Shown: positions 1 to 8,335 of the stretch, in pieces
Position numbering within the stretch: the first letter of the stretch is position 1
How the letters are laid out: each line of letters starts with the position of its first letter
Notes under the pieces: generated by a model
Database searches by the model: none
What the model was told of the DNA's origin: nothing
What the model saw: the letters and a program-made list of their open reading frames with translations, nothing else
Assembly (NCBI GenBank): GCA_019686175.1
Contig: JADGHJ010000008.1
Coordinates: 1 to 34,160 of the forward strand
DNA from: Chloroflexota bacterium
Lineage (GTDB): Bacteria; Chloroflexota; UBA6077; JAJPHF01
DNA: 34,160 nucleotides
Reading direction: 5' to 3'
Made by a program: the position numbers and the translations under genes

Positions 1-48
1 GATCTGGTAGGTAGCCGATGTCCGTGTGCCCCTCGCCCTGCGCACTAC

Positions 49-1758
49 CTACTCACCTGCTGTCGACTGCACGGCGTAGATCACCACGGCGTTGCCATCC
101 CGACGGTCGAGCCAGAAGACCGGCTGCAGGCCCGGGGGGGGATGGCGCCAGTCCAGTAAGGCGCCGAACGTGGGCCGTGTGGCGAGGAAGCGCTCCTCTA
201 CGACGAGGAACGCGACATCTCGGTAGCGCGCGTAACGTAAGAGATCGGGATAGTCCGCGTACGGCGTCATCAGCGCGTACTCGTGCAGCCGCCCGTAGAA
301 CGAGAGCGCGGCCCCATGCACGGCCATGACACGCGCGGCGCTGTGCCCATTGTCGGTGAGCCAGCGGCCCGCGGCGACCGTTGCTTCCCAGGTCGGCTGG
401 CGCTGAGCAGTAACTCGATACGCTCCGGCCACCACGAGGAGCACGAGCGTCACTCCGAGCACCGGGGCGCTGCGGTACAGCCTGCGGAGACCAGCATGCC
501 CATCCAGAGCAGGGATGCGTGGAAGGTAGCGCTCCAGTGCCACTGTGCCCAGGGCGAGCCAGGGGATCACTAGGGCCACGAACGGTACGAAATAGCGCGT
601 GTAGAGGAAGAACGCCGGATACAGGAGCACGTACACCAGCACGAAGCTGCTGAGCGTGAGCCACGCGAGCCAGTGGTGGCGCCTCCGCAAACCGAGCAGC
701 CAACCCAGGAACGTCACCAGCAGGACGGGGAGTGGGAGCACCTGCACCAGGAACATCTGCTCGTCATAGAGGTTCCTGGTGTAGTGGGCAACGAATTCGC
801 GTATGGACACCGGGTAGTTCTGGGCCATCTCGGGCGAGTCGACGATCAGCCGCGTGCCGTCGGGCGTCAGGCGGTAGAAAGCGGCCTCCAGGTCGGCACC
901 ACGGGTCATCAGCGTGCCCTGCGCGAGGTTGCCTAGCTTGCCGCTGATCGTCCACTGGCCGAGCTGGCTGTGGAGATACAGCACGTAGGGCAGCAGCAGG
1001 GGCGCTAACCCCAGTGCCAGCCCGGTGCCGGCGAGGAGCGCGTCTTTCCACCGGTTGTGGGCCGCGGCCGCGAGCAGCACGAGCAGGCCGATCGGGCCGA
1101 GGTAGACGAGCCCCTCGGGGCGCGTGAGGTAGGCCGCGCCGACCAACGCCCCGGTGGCCACTCCCCACAGCAGCACGCGGCGTCCCCGTTGGATCGCTCC
1201 CAGCAGCGCCAGCGTGAGGAACAGCGCGCTGGCCAGCAGCAGCGTGTACAGCATCTCGGACAGCGGCGTGAGGCCCATCTCGAGGAACCGGGGGTAGATC
1301 GCGGCGAGGAACGCGGCGAGGAGGGCGACGCGCTCTCCGTACAGCGGCCGCGTGAGGTAGAACAGCACGGGGATCAGCAGGAGGCTCGCCAGCACCGAGA
1401 CCAGGTACGCCGCGGCGGCCAGATCGCCTCCGGTGAGCGGGCTTGCCAGCGCGATGGTCACGGCGTAGCCCGGCGGGAATACCTGGCCGACGGCGGCCGG
1501 CCAGTCGCCCGCGAGCAGGCGGAGCGCCTGCCAGGCGTAGCTCGCATCGTCGCCGATCAAAGGCCGCTGCACCGCGACCGGCCACAGCACGGCACGCAGC
1601 CCCGCCCCGGCGACGATGATCGCCAACAGGGCCCTTGGCCAGAACCACCGGGCGCGCGCTGCGGCCAGCGCATGCGGCGCAGTCCGAATCCGCGCGGGAA
1701 TGGTCTGGATGCCCACGACTACACCCGTCCTCTCTACCCGGATCCTGCTTGTGTCCAC
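49..1758 (-). CDS. GT39/ArnT-like integral membrane glycosyltransferase
   Basis: Probable polyprenyl-phosphate-sugar-dependent glycosyltransferase of the PMT/ArnT (GT-C) fold, acting on the outer face of the cytoplasmic membrane. A cytoplasmic N-terminus of about 40 residues leads into a first membrane helix (LLAIIVAGAGLRAVLW), followed by a short outside loop with GDDASYAWQA, the place where GT-C enzymes carry their catalytic acidic residues. About ten more hydrophobic segments follow, including LARPEG-like TRPEGLVYLGP, and the protein ends in a soluble domain (WLTDNGHSAARVMA onward) as in many GT39-type proteins. It is the last gene of the operon and complete at its stop. The start is uncertain: GTG at 1758 (569 aa, preceded by GGGGA) is used here; GTG at 1716 would give 555 aa. 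The donor and acceptor cannot be told from sequence. Confidence 0.8.
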   Translation of the reverse strand: MDTSRIRVERTGVVVGIQTIPARIRTAPHALAAARARWFWPRALLAIIVAGAGLRAVLWPVAVQRPLIGDDASYAWQALRLLAGDWPAAVGQVFPPGYAVTIALASPLTGGDLAAAAYLVSVLASLLLIPVLFYLTRPLYGERVALLAAFLAAIYPRFLEMGLTPLSEMLYTLLLASALFLTLALLGAIQRGRRVLLWGVATGALVGAAYLTRPEGLVYLGPIGLLVLLAAAAHNRWKDALLAGTGLALGLAPLLLPYVLYLHSQLGQWTISGKLGNLAQGTLMTRGADLEAAFYRLTPDGTRLIVDSPEMAQNYPVSIREFVAHYTRNLYDEQMFLVQVLPLPVLLVTFLGWLLGLRRRHHWLAWLTLSSFVLVYVLLYPAFFLYTRYFVPFVALVIPWLALGTVALERYLPRIPALDGHAGLRRLYRSAPVLGVTLVLLVVAGAYRVTAQRQPTWEATVAAGRWLTDNGHSAARVMAVHGAALSFYGRLHEYALMTPYADYPDLLRYARYRDVAFLVVEERFLATRPTFGALLDWRHPPPGLQPVFWLDRRDGNAVVIYAVQSTAGE

Positions 1759-1799
1759 GCGTTCCCCGCTCAGGACGGAGTTGGCGAGCGGACAGTGGT

Positions 1800-2780
1800 C
1801 TACGTCGATGTCGGCGGCCGCTTCAGCGAGGTAGGGTAGCGGAGCGCTGCGAGTGCGCCGATGACCATGTAGATGGTGAAACGCAACTCGGGTGGCTGCT
1901 CGCGACGCTTGAGGGCGCCCGCGATCTTGCGCAGGCGCCACAGGAGGTCCTGCAGGAACATGGCTGCCGCGAGCCAGTCGCCGCGGCGCAGGTTGCGCAT
2001 GTATACGGCCCCGAGCCCGAAGCCATACCTGGCGGATAGCACCTGGGCCGCAGGGCCGCTCCGTTTGCCCCAATGCACGACGGCGGGCTCGGGCAGATGG
2101 AGCAGTGTGAGGCCAGCGCGCAGTGCCCGGTAGCAGAGATCGAGGTCCTCGGCCTCTAGTGGCGAGCCTACCCCGAGCCACTCGTCGAAGCCGCCGAGCC
2201 GCTCGAGATCGGCCCGCCACAGGATGAAGTGCGCTCCGATCCCCGCCCACTCGAAAGCAGGCACGAGGCGCCCTGGGAAGAGGGGCGGCCCGCGCACGCG
2301 GTAGACGGATGCGGGCACGTGCTCGGCCACCACCTCTCGGCGGCGATCGTGAGGGACGGGCACGACCGCACCGCAGATAATGACCGGCTGCGGCTCCCGG
2401 AGTAGCGCGGCCACGGCTCGGCCCAGCCAGTCGGGCGGCACCGTCACATCGTCGTCGATCATGGCGACGACCGCGCCCATCAGGTGCGGCAGAGCGTGGT
2501 TCACGGCGCGACTCTTGCCCCGCACAGCTAGGCGCAACACGCGAACCCGGGGATCCCCGATCGCTGCCACCACGTCGACTGTGGCAGGGCCTGGGCTCTG
2601 GTCGCCGAGCACGACCTCGAAGTCCGGGTAGTCGTTGGCGAGGATGGTCGGCAGACAGCGTGCTACGTCCTCGGGCCGGTTGTATGTCGCGATGAGCACA
2701 CTGACAGGCGGGAGCGTGGTGACGGGCCGAGGAGCCATGGTGTCGCCGTGGCTCTTCTCGTGGTCGTCGATGGTTCGCAT
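1800..2780 (-). CDS. GT2 family glycosyltransferase (paralogue of the gene at 4141-5133)
   Basis: Cytoplasmic inverting GT-A glycosyltransferase using a nucleotide sugar. The N-terminus has the GT2 nucleotide-binding pattern VSVLIATYNRPEDVARCL, the metal-binding acidic motif MIDDDVTVP, and an acceptor-side GGFDEWLGVGSPLEAEDLDL segment where the ED pair is the expected catalytic base region. A hydrophobic or amphipathic C-terminal part (FTIYMVIGALAALRYP) may associate with the membrane. Length 326 aa is ordinary. It closely resembles the gene at 4141-5133: both contain VPHD, GGFDEWLGVG and YGFG-GA-YMR-RGDW. This points to a local duplication separated by the ParB-like methyltransferase gene. 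ATG at 2780 is used; ATG at 2738 (15th codon) is an alternative. The specific sugar is unknown. Confidence 0.88.
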   Translation of the reverse strand: MRTIDDHEKSHGDTMAPRPVTTLPPVSVLIATYNRPEDVARCLPTILANDYPDFEVVLGDQSPGPATVDVVAAIGDPRVRVLRLAVRGKSRAVNHALPHLMGAVVAMIDDDVTVPPDWLGRAVAALLREPQPVIICGAVVPVPHDRRREVVAEHVPASVYRVRGPPLFPGRLVPAFEWAGIGAHFILWRADLERLGGFDEWLGVGSPLEAEDLDLCYRALRAGLTLLHLPEPAVVHWGKRSGPAAQVLSARYGFGLGAVYMRNLRRGDWLAAAMFLQDLLWRLRKIAGALKRREQPPELRFTIYMVIGALAALRYPTSLKRPPTST

Positions 2781-2813
2781 GCGTGATCACGTCCTCTACC
2801 GGCCACTCGATCG

Positions 2814-4091
2814 CTATCGGAAGCAGGCGAACAGCGTGCGGCCGTAGTTTTTCTTGTAGAACCGCTCGTTGTCCCGATCGGTGCCCAGTGGAACGATGTG
2901 GGTGAATGATGTGTGCTGTTTGACGAATCGCGCGACGTACTCTGGATTCCACTCTGGTAGTGTTGCACGGAACCACTCTTCGTGGGACTCCCCAGTGTCT
3001 AGGAACAGCACCTTACCGGTAATGGCATCAATCTTGTGTAGGATAGTTGCGGCATCACAGGGAATAGGAGCACGCGCAAAGTGATGTAGAATGCTAAGAC
3101 ACAAAACGATGTCATACTTGGTTTCATTGAGTTCTAGAAAGCCCTGAATATAGCTATGGTATAGCTGAGATGGAGAGAGCCCGTAGGCGATGCGACCGAT
3201 TTTGAGCGCATTGGGGTCGGAGTCGACACCGATCGCCGCGGCGCCGCGGCGTGCAAACTCGGCGACGAACCAGCCATAGGAGCAGGCAAGATCGATCATG
3301 GACGACCGGGCAATATCTATCTTGCGCTTTTCCAGAAAGGCCAACATCATGCTCAGACGATCCTCGCAGCAGCGTATAAGTGGCCAGGAGGCGTCGAAAT
3401 CTAGTGTGTTGAGGGGCTGGTAGAGTTCGCGCCGATTCTGCGTCGCAGATACACGGAGAACGAGTCGTTGTAACTCGGTGGGCTGTACGCCGGTTACCAC
3501 GGCTGGAAGGCGCCGTTGGCCTAGCATCCAAGCAATTGCGAGACGATGGAGGCCATCCACGACCTGATAGGTATTGGGTGTCCAGGTTGCATACACCATC
3601 GGCAGAGAGCCCCGCGCGGAATGGCCGTGGGGGCTGGGAAAAGCGACCTCCGTGGGATCCCCGCAACGGATGCGATCGTAAAGCTGCAGGAAAGCGGCTG
3701 CCTGGGCCTGGATGCCCGCCTCCGTCACTTGACCGAAGTAGTGGCCGGTGTAGCGGATCCTGGCCAGGGCGTTGCGATAGTAGGGCGTGGATCGGAGCGT
3801 GGGCAGGTCTAGGACCGCTGGGCCGCCACCGCAATAGAGCTGGAGCAGATGGACGCACGGCGACTCATGGAGCGGCAGGGAGGCTCGGCGGGGATCGTCC
3901 ACCAAATCCGCCCACTGGCCAGCGTCGTACTGCTGTTCGCCGCCCACCAGGACCCGGTCGAGGGGGATGAGGCGGACTCGGGCCCGATCCCGTAGCTCCC
4001 GGGCCCACCGGCGCGTTCGGCGGTAGTGAGCGAGCAGCGGCGACGGCACCCGGTCTCGGATGGTAGCGCGCAAAGCAGTCAGGGCGAGCAT
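2814..4091 (-). CDS. ParB-like domain fused to SAM-dependent methyltransferase
   Basis: A 425-aa two-part protein. Around residues 170-200 it has YQVVDGLHRLAIAWMLGQRR, matching the DGxHRxxA core of the ParB/sulfiredoxin-like fold. Residues 265-340 form a class I methyltransferase core: motif I DLACSYGWF (267-275), acidic GVDSDP (288-293) and LSILHHF (332-338). It probably methylates a glycan or glycan intermediate; the ParB-like part may bind nucleotide or substrate, which is inference. ATG at 4091 has GGGAGG nine bases upstream. It sits between two paralogous GT2 genes. Its 3' half (about 2860-3450) is visibly AT-richer than its neighbours and uses codons such as ATA and TTA-type, suggesting separate acquisition. 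Confidence 0.75.
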   Translation of the reverse strand: MLALTALRATIRDRVPSPLLAHYRRTRRWARELRDRARVRLIPLDRVLVGGEQQYDAGQWADLVDDPRRASLPLHESPCVHLLQLYCGGGPAVLDLPTLRSTPYYRNALARIRYTGHYFGQVTEAGIQAQAAAFLQLYDRIRCGDPTEVAFPSPHGHSARGSLPMVYATWTPNTYQVVDGLHRLAIAWMLGQRRLPAVVTGVQPTELQRLVLRVSATQNRRELYQPLNTLDFDASWPLIRCCEDRLSMMLAFLEKRKIDIARSSMIDLACSYGWFVAEFARRGAAAIGVDSDPNALKIGRIAYGLSPSQLYHSYIQGFLELNETKYDIVLCLSILHHFARAPIPCDAATILHKIDAITGKVLFLDTGESHEEWFRATLPEWNPEYVARFVKQHTSFTHIVPLGTDRDNERFYKKNYGRTLFACFR

Positions 4092-4140
4092 AGGGCTGCG
4101 CCTCCCTAGACCGGTAAGCGAAGAATGGTAGCTCGCCTGG

Positions 4141-5133
4141 TCAGCGCGCGTGCTGCAGCTCCGAACGTCCGCTCGTCTGGAGGGAGATCGACATGCCGTT
4201 CGCCAAGGGGCGGTGGAAGGTCCGTGGCCAGCGCACGGCTGCCAGCGCGCCCAGTCCCATGTACGCCAGGTAGCGGACGGCGGGCGGACGACGGCGCTGC
4301 AGGAGCGCGAGCGCGATCTGGCCGGCGCGCCAGATGCCCTCCTGTGCCAGCAGATACACCGCGCGCCAGTCGCCCCGCAGAGCGTGGCGCATGTACATGG
4401 CCCCGTGCCCGAACCCGTACATGGCGTACAGGCGGCGGATCGCTGGCTTGCCCGTGTACCGCCCGCGATGCAGCACGGTGGTGTCCGGATCAAGGAGCAC
4501 CGTGTATCCCATCCGCAGCGCGCGATACGCCAGGTCGGTCTCGTCGTGGCTGATGAGCGGCGCCCCAACGCCCAGCCACTCGTCGAAGCCCCCGAGCCGC
4601 ACGAACACCGTCCGACGCGCGAACACGTGGGCGCCGCCGCCCGCGTAGCGCGTCGAGGGCACGAGACGGAACGGGGTTAGCGGCACGCCGTGGAACTCCC
4701 GCCGGGTGGGCGGAAGGAAGTGCGGCACCATCTCCTGGCGGGGATCGTGGGGCACTGGCGCGATGGCGCCGAAGATCAGCGCATTATCGGGGGCCGCGGC
4801 CACCGCCCTCGCTACTCGCTGTAGCCAGTCCGCTGACACCGTGCAGTCGTCATCGAGAATCGCCACGATCTCGCCCTGCGCGGCCTCGATGCCGGCGTTC
4901 ATGGCGCGCGAGCGGCCGCTCTCGGGCAGGTGCAGCAGGTGGAGGCGAGTATCGCCCAGCGTGGCCACCAAGCGTAGCGTGGCGTCGGTCGTGCTCTGAT
5001 CGGCCAGGACCACCTCGAACGCGGGGTAATGGCTGGCCAGCAGGCCCGGCAGCGTAATGGCCAGCTCGTGCGCGCGGTCGCGGGTAGGAATCACCACCGA
5101 GATCAGCGGCGAGGCCGCTGGTGGAGCGCTCAT
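4141..5133 (-). CDS. GT2 family glycosyltransferase
   Basis: Inverting GT-A nucleotide-sugar transferase, 330 aa. It has the N-terminal SVVIPTRDRAHELAITL fold start, SGRSRAMNAGIEAAQGE substrate loop, ILDDDCTVS acidic metal site, and GGFDEWLGVGAPLISHDETD acceptor/catalytic region. A basic, partly hydrophobic C-terminus (YLAYMGLGALAAVRWP) may anchor it at the membrane. The start ATG overlaps the stop of the upstream deacetylase gene by four bases (ATGA), indicating translational coupling. It is the paralogue of the gene at 1800-2780. The donor and linkage are not predictable. Confidence 0.88.
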   Translation of the reverse strand: MSAPPAASPLISVVIPTRDRAHELAITLPGLLASHYPAFEVVLADQSTTDATLRLVATLGDTRLHLLHLPESGRSRAMNAGIEAAQGEIVAILDDDCTVSADWLQRVARAVAAAPDNALIFGAIAPVPHDPRQEMVPHFLPPTRREFHGVPLTPFRLVPSTRYAGGGAHVFARRTVFVRLGGFDEWLGVGAPLISHDETDLAYRALRMGYTVLLDPDTTVLHRGRYTGKPAIRRLYAMYGFGHGAMYMRHALRGDWRAVYLLAQEGIWRAGQIALALLQRRRPPAVRYLAYMGLGALAAVRWPRTFHRPLANGMSISLQTSGRSELQHAR

Positions 5134-5930
5134 GATGTCTTCTCCAGCAGGCCGGCCAGCGTGGCGGTCGCGCGCTGGTAGCCCCGTGTCAGGCGGCGAC
5201 GCAGCAGTTTGCCCCGCGCCTGGCCCAGCCGGACGCGGCAGGCGATGTCGAACAGGTAGTCGGCACGGCGCACCTCGGTGCGCCGGAGCCGATGGAGGTC
5301 CGTCCACCGATCGTTCCGTCCGGGGTCGCTGGTGAAGGCCAGCGCGAAGTGGTGGCGCACCGCTTCGACGACCCGCGCGTCGTAACGCCCGAAGGGATAG
5401 GCGAAGGCCTCCACCGGCCGCTCCAGCAGCGCCGCCAGGGCATCGCGGCTGCCCTGTACCTCGGCGAGCAGAGTCGTATTGTCGAGTGCGGTCAGGTCGG
5501 GGTGCGAGCGGCTGTGCGCACCGAATTCGATGCTCTCGGCCGCCCATTGCTGGATCTCGGCTCGGCTCAGCAGCCGATGGGGCCCGCCCATCCAGACGTT
5601 GGTCTCTCCCAGGAGGTCGGTGACCACGAACACGGTGGCGCTGAAGCCGTACCGCCGTAGCACCGGGAGGGCGAAGCGCCCCACGTCGGCATAGCCGTCG
5701 TCGAAGGTGACCAGCACGGGCTTCGCTGGCAGGGGCGTGCCATGCGTGCGCCAGGCGAGCCAGTCCGACGCGCGGATCCCGCGGTAGCCGTGGGCGGCGA
5801 GCCAGCGCACGTGCGCCTCGAACCGCTGCGGCGAAACGGTTAGCCAGGCGTATCGGCCGGGCACCGGGCTTCCGACGTGGTGGTAGCTGAGCACCGACAC
5901 CCGCGGCTCCGCCAGCGAGACTGTGCCCAC
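5130..5930 (-). CDS. polysaccharide deacetylase (NodB/CE4 family)
   Basis: Metal-dependent de-N- or O-acetylase likely to trim acetyl groups from the glycan. With the GTG start at 5930 (266 aa), CE4 motif 1 TFDDGYAD lies at residues 75-82 (catalytic Asp and metal Asp), motif 2 HSRSH at 139-143 (metal His residues) and motif 3 YPFGRYD at 178-184. An opening SVLSYHHV is typical of this subfamily. No signal peptide is evident, so the site of action is unclear. GTG 5930 is preferred because GGGAGGAGG precedes it at good spacing; the longer reading to 6062 would overlap the upstream gene by 92 bases and adds no conserved sequence. It is coupled by a four-base overlap to the next GT2 gene. Confidence 0.88.
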   Translation of the reverse strand: MGTVSLAEPRVSVLSYHHVGSPVPGRYAWLTVSPQRFEAHVRWLAAHGYRGIRASDWLAWRTHGTPLPAKPVLVTFDDGYADVGRFALPVLRRYGFSATVFVVTDLLGETNVWMGGPHRLLSRAEIQQWAAESIEFGAHSRSHPDLTALDNTTLLAEVQGSRDALAALLERPVEAFAYPFGRYDARVVEAVRHHFALAFTSDPGRNDRWTDLHRLRRTEVRRADYLFDIACRVRLGQARGKLLRRRLTRGYQRATATLAGLLEKTS

Positions 5931-5970
5931 CAGGCACCTCCTCCCGTGTGCGTGATCGTCGGCCTGAGGC

Positions 5971-7266
5971 TCAGGCGGCGCCCAGGTTGGCCGTGGTAGC
6001 CAGCCGGCTCTGGCGCCGCCGCAGGGCGAGCACGAGGTTGTCTTCCTCGAAGGTGACGGCATCGTGCGGGATCGGAGCGTCCTGCGGGATCGGGCGGGTT
6101 AGCCGCGCGAAACTGGCCAGCCCCACGGGCAGCAGATCGGCACGCTGGGCCTCCTCGGCGGCCATGATCAGGCCATAGCAGTCGAATCCGCCGATGCCAT
6201 CGAGCCGCTGCCCTGCCGGCAAGTCGCGCTTGGCGTAGGCGACCACTTCGGCCACCGGCTGGCCGCGCGGCGCGATGGTCGCGCACTGGTGCAGCGCCGC
6301 CTCGGCAGCGGACAGCGGCGCCTCGTAATGGCAGAGGACCTGCGGCCGGTACAGCAGGTAGTACGGCCCGTCGCCCATCTTCAGATAGCGGAACTCCCGC
6401 TGCACCGCCGGATCGGCGCTGTGGCCGATCACGAACACGCCGTTGGGAATCCCGAGCGTGTACTCGACGATCGGCCCGGCAGCGAGCAGGCCCCGTTGCT
6501 CGAAATCCGCCAGCACCGAGGCCAGCGTCGTCTCCGGCCCCACCATGCCCGTGACGGCCGGCCGCATGCCGGTGGCGTTGGCCACCACGGCCATCTCGAT
6601 GTTGAGCTTCGTGCCATCGGCCGCGGCCGCGGCGATCCACGGTTTCAGTCCGTGGGCGCGGGCGAACGCTTCCTGCGTGGCTGGGGTGGCGTAGCGCTTC
6701 AGCACTCCCTTGCAGTTGCCCGCGACCACGGGGGTCAGGCCGAGGGTCAGCACGTAGTCGTAGAGTTGCTTGAGCAAGCCGGGCTGGTCGCCATCCACGT
6801 CGCTGTACACCACGCCCGCCATCTCGGCCATCTGCTGGAGCACCGCCCCGACGGTCGCCTGGGTCTCGGGGTTGGCCGCCACGATGTGCTTGCCCTGGTG
6901 GATCGCCTCCACGGCCACCGCGGTGCCCACCAGCACGTCGCCGGTCGCTTCCATCACCACGTTGATGCTCGCCACGTGCGCCGGCAACAGCAAGGAGTTG
7001 GTGACGACGAACTGGCCGCGGGCGATCGCGGCGTCCGCCTCCTCGGGCCCCGTGCAGACGACGATTTCGCGAGGGTCGGCACCAGCCGCCACGAGAGCAG
7101 CCTGGGCCCGCTCGAGCGTCCGGTTGGCCACCACCGCCGGCACGAGGCCGGGGGTGCGGTACAGTTGGCGCACGAGCCCTCCACCGAAGAAGCCCGTGCC
7201 CACCACCGCCACGCGCACCGGGCACTTCTCGGCCTCGCGGCGCTCCAGCTCGGCGTAGATACTCAT
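5971..7266 (-). CDS. homoserine dehydrogenase-like NAD(P) oxidoreductase with C-terminal SAF domain (COG4091 type)
   Basis: A 431-aa oxidoreductase. The N-terminal Rossmann fold has RVAVVGTGFFGGGLV near residues 18-32, followed by ANRTLERAQAAL and a conserved VVMEATGDVLVG stretch with GKHIVAANPETQATVG. The middle part has SDVDGDQPGLLKQLYDYV, typical of the predicted homoserine dehydrogenase family COG4091. The C-terminal part (about 350-431, including APRGQPVAEVVAYAKRDLPAGQRLDGIGG) matches a SAF domain, as found in sialic-acid synthases and altronate dehydratases. It is very unlikely to be the housekeeping homoserine dehydrogenase given its place in a glycan cluster; oxidation or reduction of a sugar-acid or polyol precursor is more plausible but unproven. 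ATG 7266 has GAGGAGAG upstream. Confidence 0.8.
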   Translation of the reverse strand: MSIYAELERREAEKCPVRVAVVGTGFFGGGLVRQLYRTPGLVPAVVANRTLERAQAALVAAGADPREIVVCTGPEEADAAIARGQFVVTNSLLLPAHVASINVVMEATGDVLVGTAVAVEAIHQGKHIVAANPETQATVGAVLQQMAEMAGVVYSDVDGDQPGLLKQLYDYVLTLGLTPVVAGNCKGVLKRYATPATQEAFARAHGLKPWIAAAAADGTKLNIEMAVVANATGMRPAVTGMVGPETTLASVLADFEQRGLLAAGPIVEYTLGIPNGVFVIGHSADPAVQREFRYLKMGDGPYYLLYRPQVLCHYEAPLSAAEAALHQCATIAPRGQPVAEVVAYAKRDLPAGQRLDGIGGFDCYGLIMAAEEAQRADLLPVGLASFARLTRPIPQDAPIPHDAVTFEEDNLVLALRRRQSRLATTANLGAA

Positions 7267-7326
7267 AGCGGCTCTCCTCGTCTCTGCCAGCGCTCGTTGG
7301 GCCGCTCAGCGTCCCCTCAGGCGGCA

Positions 7327-8325
7327 TCACGCAGAGGTGGCCCCGGCGGCTGTCATATTGGCCAGCGTCTCGCGAAGCGTGCGATGCATTTCGCTCGCGA
7401 TGCGAGTCAGCGCACCGGAGCGGTCGCCGTGCTGCTCGCGTATCTGACTGCAGAAGGCGAGCCGGTGGGCGGCCGCCAGCAGGGTGTAGCAGGGGACTAA
7501 TGGATCATCAGCGAGCGGGCCATAACCTTCTCGGAACGCTGCTTGCTCGCTGGGCGACAGGAAGGCCAAGCAGATCCCCACATCGTAGCGCGGGTCGCCG
7601 GCGAGGGTGTCGGCCAGATCGATGATGCCGGTGATGCGCTGGCCGTCGGTCAAGAGGTTGGCGGGGCGGTAATCACCGTGGAGGAGCGCGGCCTGCCCGA
7701 ACTGCGTGTCGCGCACCTGCATTCCCACCTCGTGCAGCAGCGCGAGTTCAGTGCGGGACAGCCATCCTCGCTCATGTAAGTAGGCCGCAGCGGTCTCGAC
7801 CATGCGCAGCTCGGTCCAGTAGTCGCGCCAGGACGCATACATACCCACGTATTCACCGTTCTGGAGAGACAGGGGACCGAAGTTGCGCACGCGAATCGTG
7901 TGTAAGCGCGCCAGCAGCGCGCCCGCTTGCCGGTACAGGTGGAGCCGCTGTTCGTGTGGCAGGGCCACGGCGTCCAATAGGACGCCGGGCAGCTTGCTAA
8001 CGATGGTGGTCGGTAGGTAGAGCCCTCGCGGCCGGAGGGCGGAGAACAGGAGCTGCGCGACCGGGAGGTCGGAATCCTGGAGCAGCGCATACGCTGCGCG
8101 CTCGGCGTGGAACGCCCCGAGTTCGGGAGCAACCAGGATCATGATCACCATCGCTTGATCGTTCCACGTCGCGCTGTAGACGCGCCGATGCGTACCGCTC
8201 ATCTCCGGTTCGATCCCCTCGACCCGTAGGCCAAAGCCCAGGACAAGGGCCCATTGCAGTAGACAGTGCTTCCAATCGTGCTGCAACAGCCAGTCCACCA
8301 GCCAAGCGCGGCCCAGCTTTGGCAT
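7327..8325 (-). CDS. APH/choline-kinase-fold phosphotransferase
   Basis: Small-molecule kinase of the aminoglycoside phosphotransferase superfamily, 332 aa. The catalytic loop HGDYRPAN (216-223) supplies the Asp and Asn, and IIDLADTLAGDP (234-245) the metal-binding Asp. The usual N-lobe lysine that holds ATP is not evident: the corresponding strand reads AMVIMILVAP. This could mean a substituted lysine or a divergent N-lobe. Position between a dehydrogenase and an RmlC-like epimerase, with a nucleotidyltransferase two genes upstream, suggests it phosphorylates a small glycan substituent or sugar rather than an antibiotic. Base composition is somewhat lower in GC than its neighbours. ATG 8325 is preceded by GAGGGTG and lies ten bases after the epimerase stop. 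Confidence 0.75.
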   Translation of the reverse strand: MPKLGRAWLVDWLLQHDWKHCLLQWALVLGFGLRVEGIEPEMSGTHRRVYSATWNDQAMVIMILVAPELGAFHAERAAYALLQDSDLPVAQLLFSALRPRGLYLPTTIVSKLPGVLLDAVALPHEQRLHLYRQAGALLARLHTIRVRNFGPLSLQNGEYVGMYASWRDYWTELRMVETAAAYLHERGWLSRTELALLHEVGMQVRDTQFGQAALLHGDYRPANLLTDGQRITGIIDLADTLAGDPRYDVGICLAFLSPSEQAAFREGYGPLADDPLVPCYTLLAAAHRLAFCSQIREQHGDRSGALTRIASEMHRTLRETLANMTAAGATSA

Positions 8326-8335
8326 CTCGGCACCC

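Noticed and set aside
5931-6062. Extended N-terminus for the polysaccharide deacetylase
   Set aside because: It would overlap the upstream gene by 92 bases and has no conserved sequence; a strong ribosome site precedes GTG 5930.
6289-7500. Plus-strand 403-codon open frame
   Set aside because: Antisense shadow of the COG4091-type dehydrogenase gene; no recognisable motifs.
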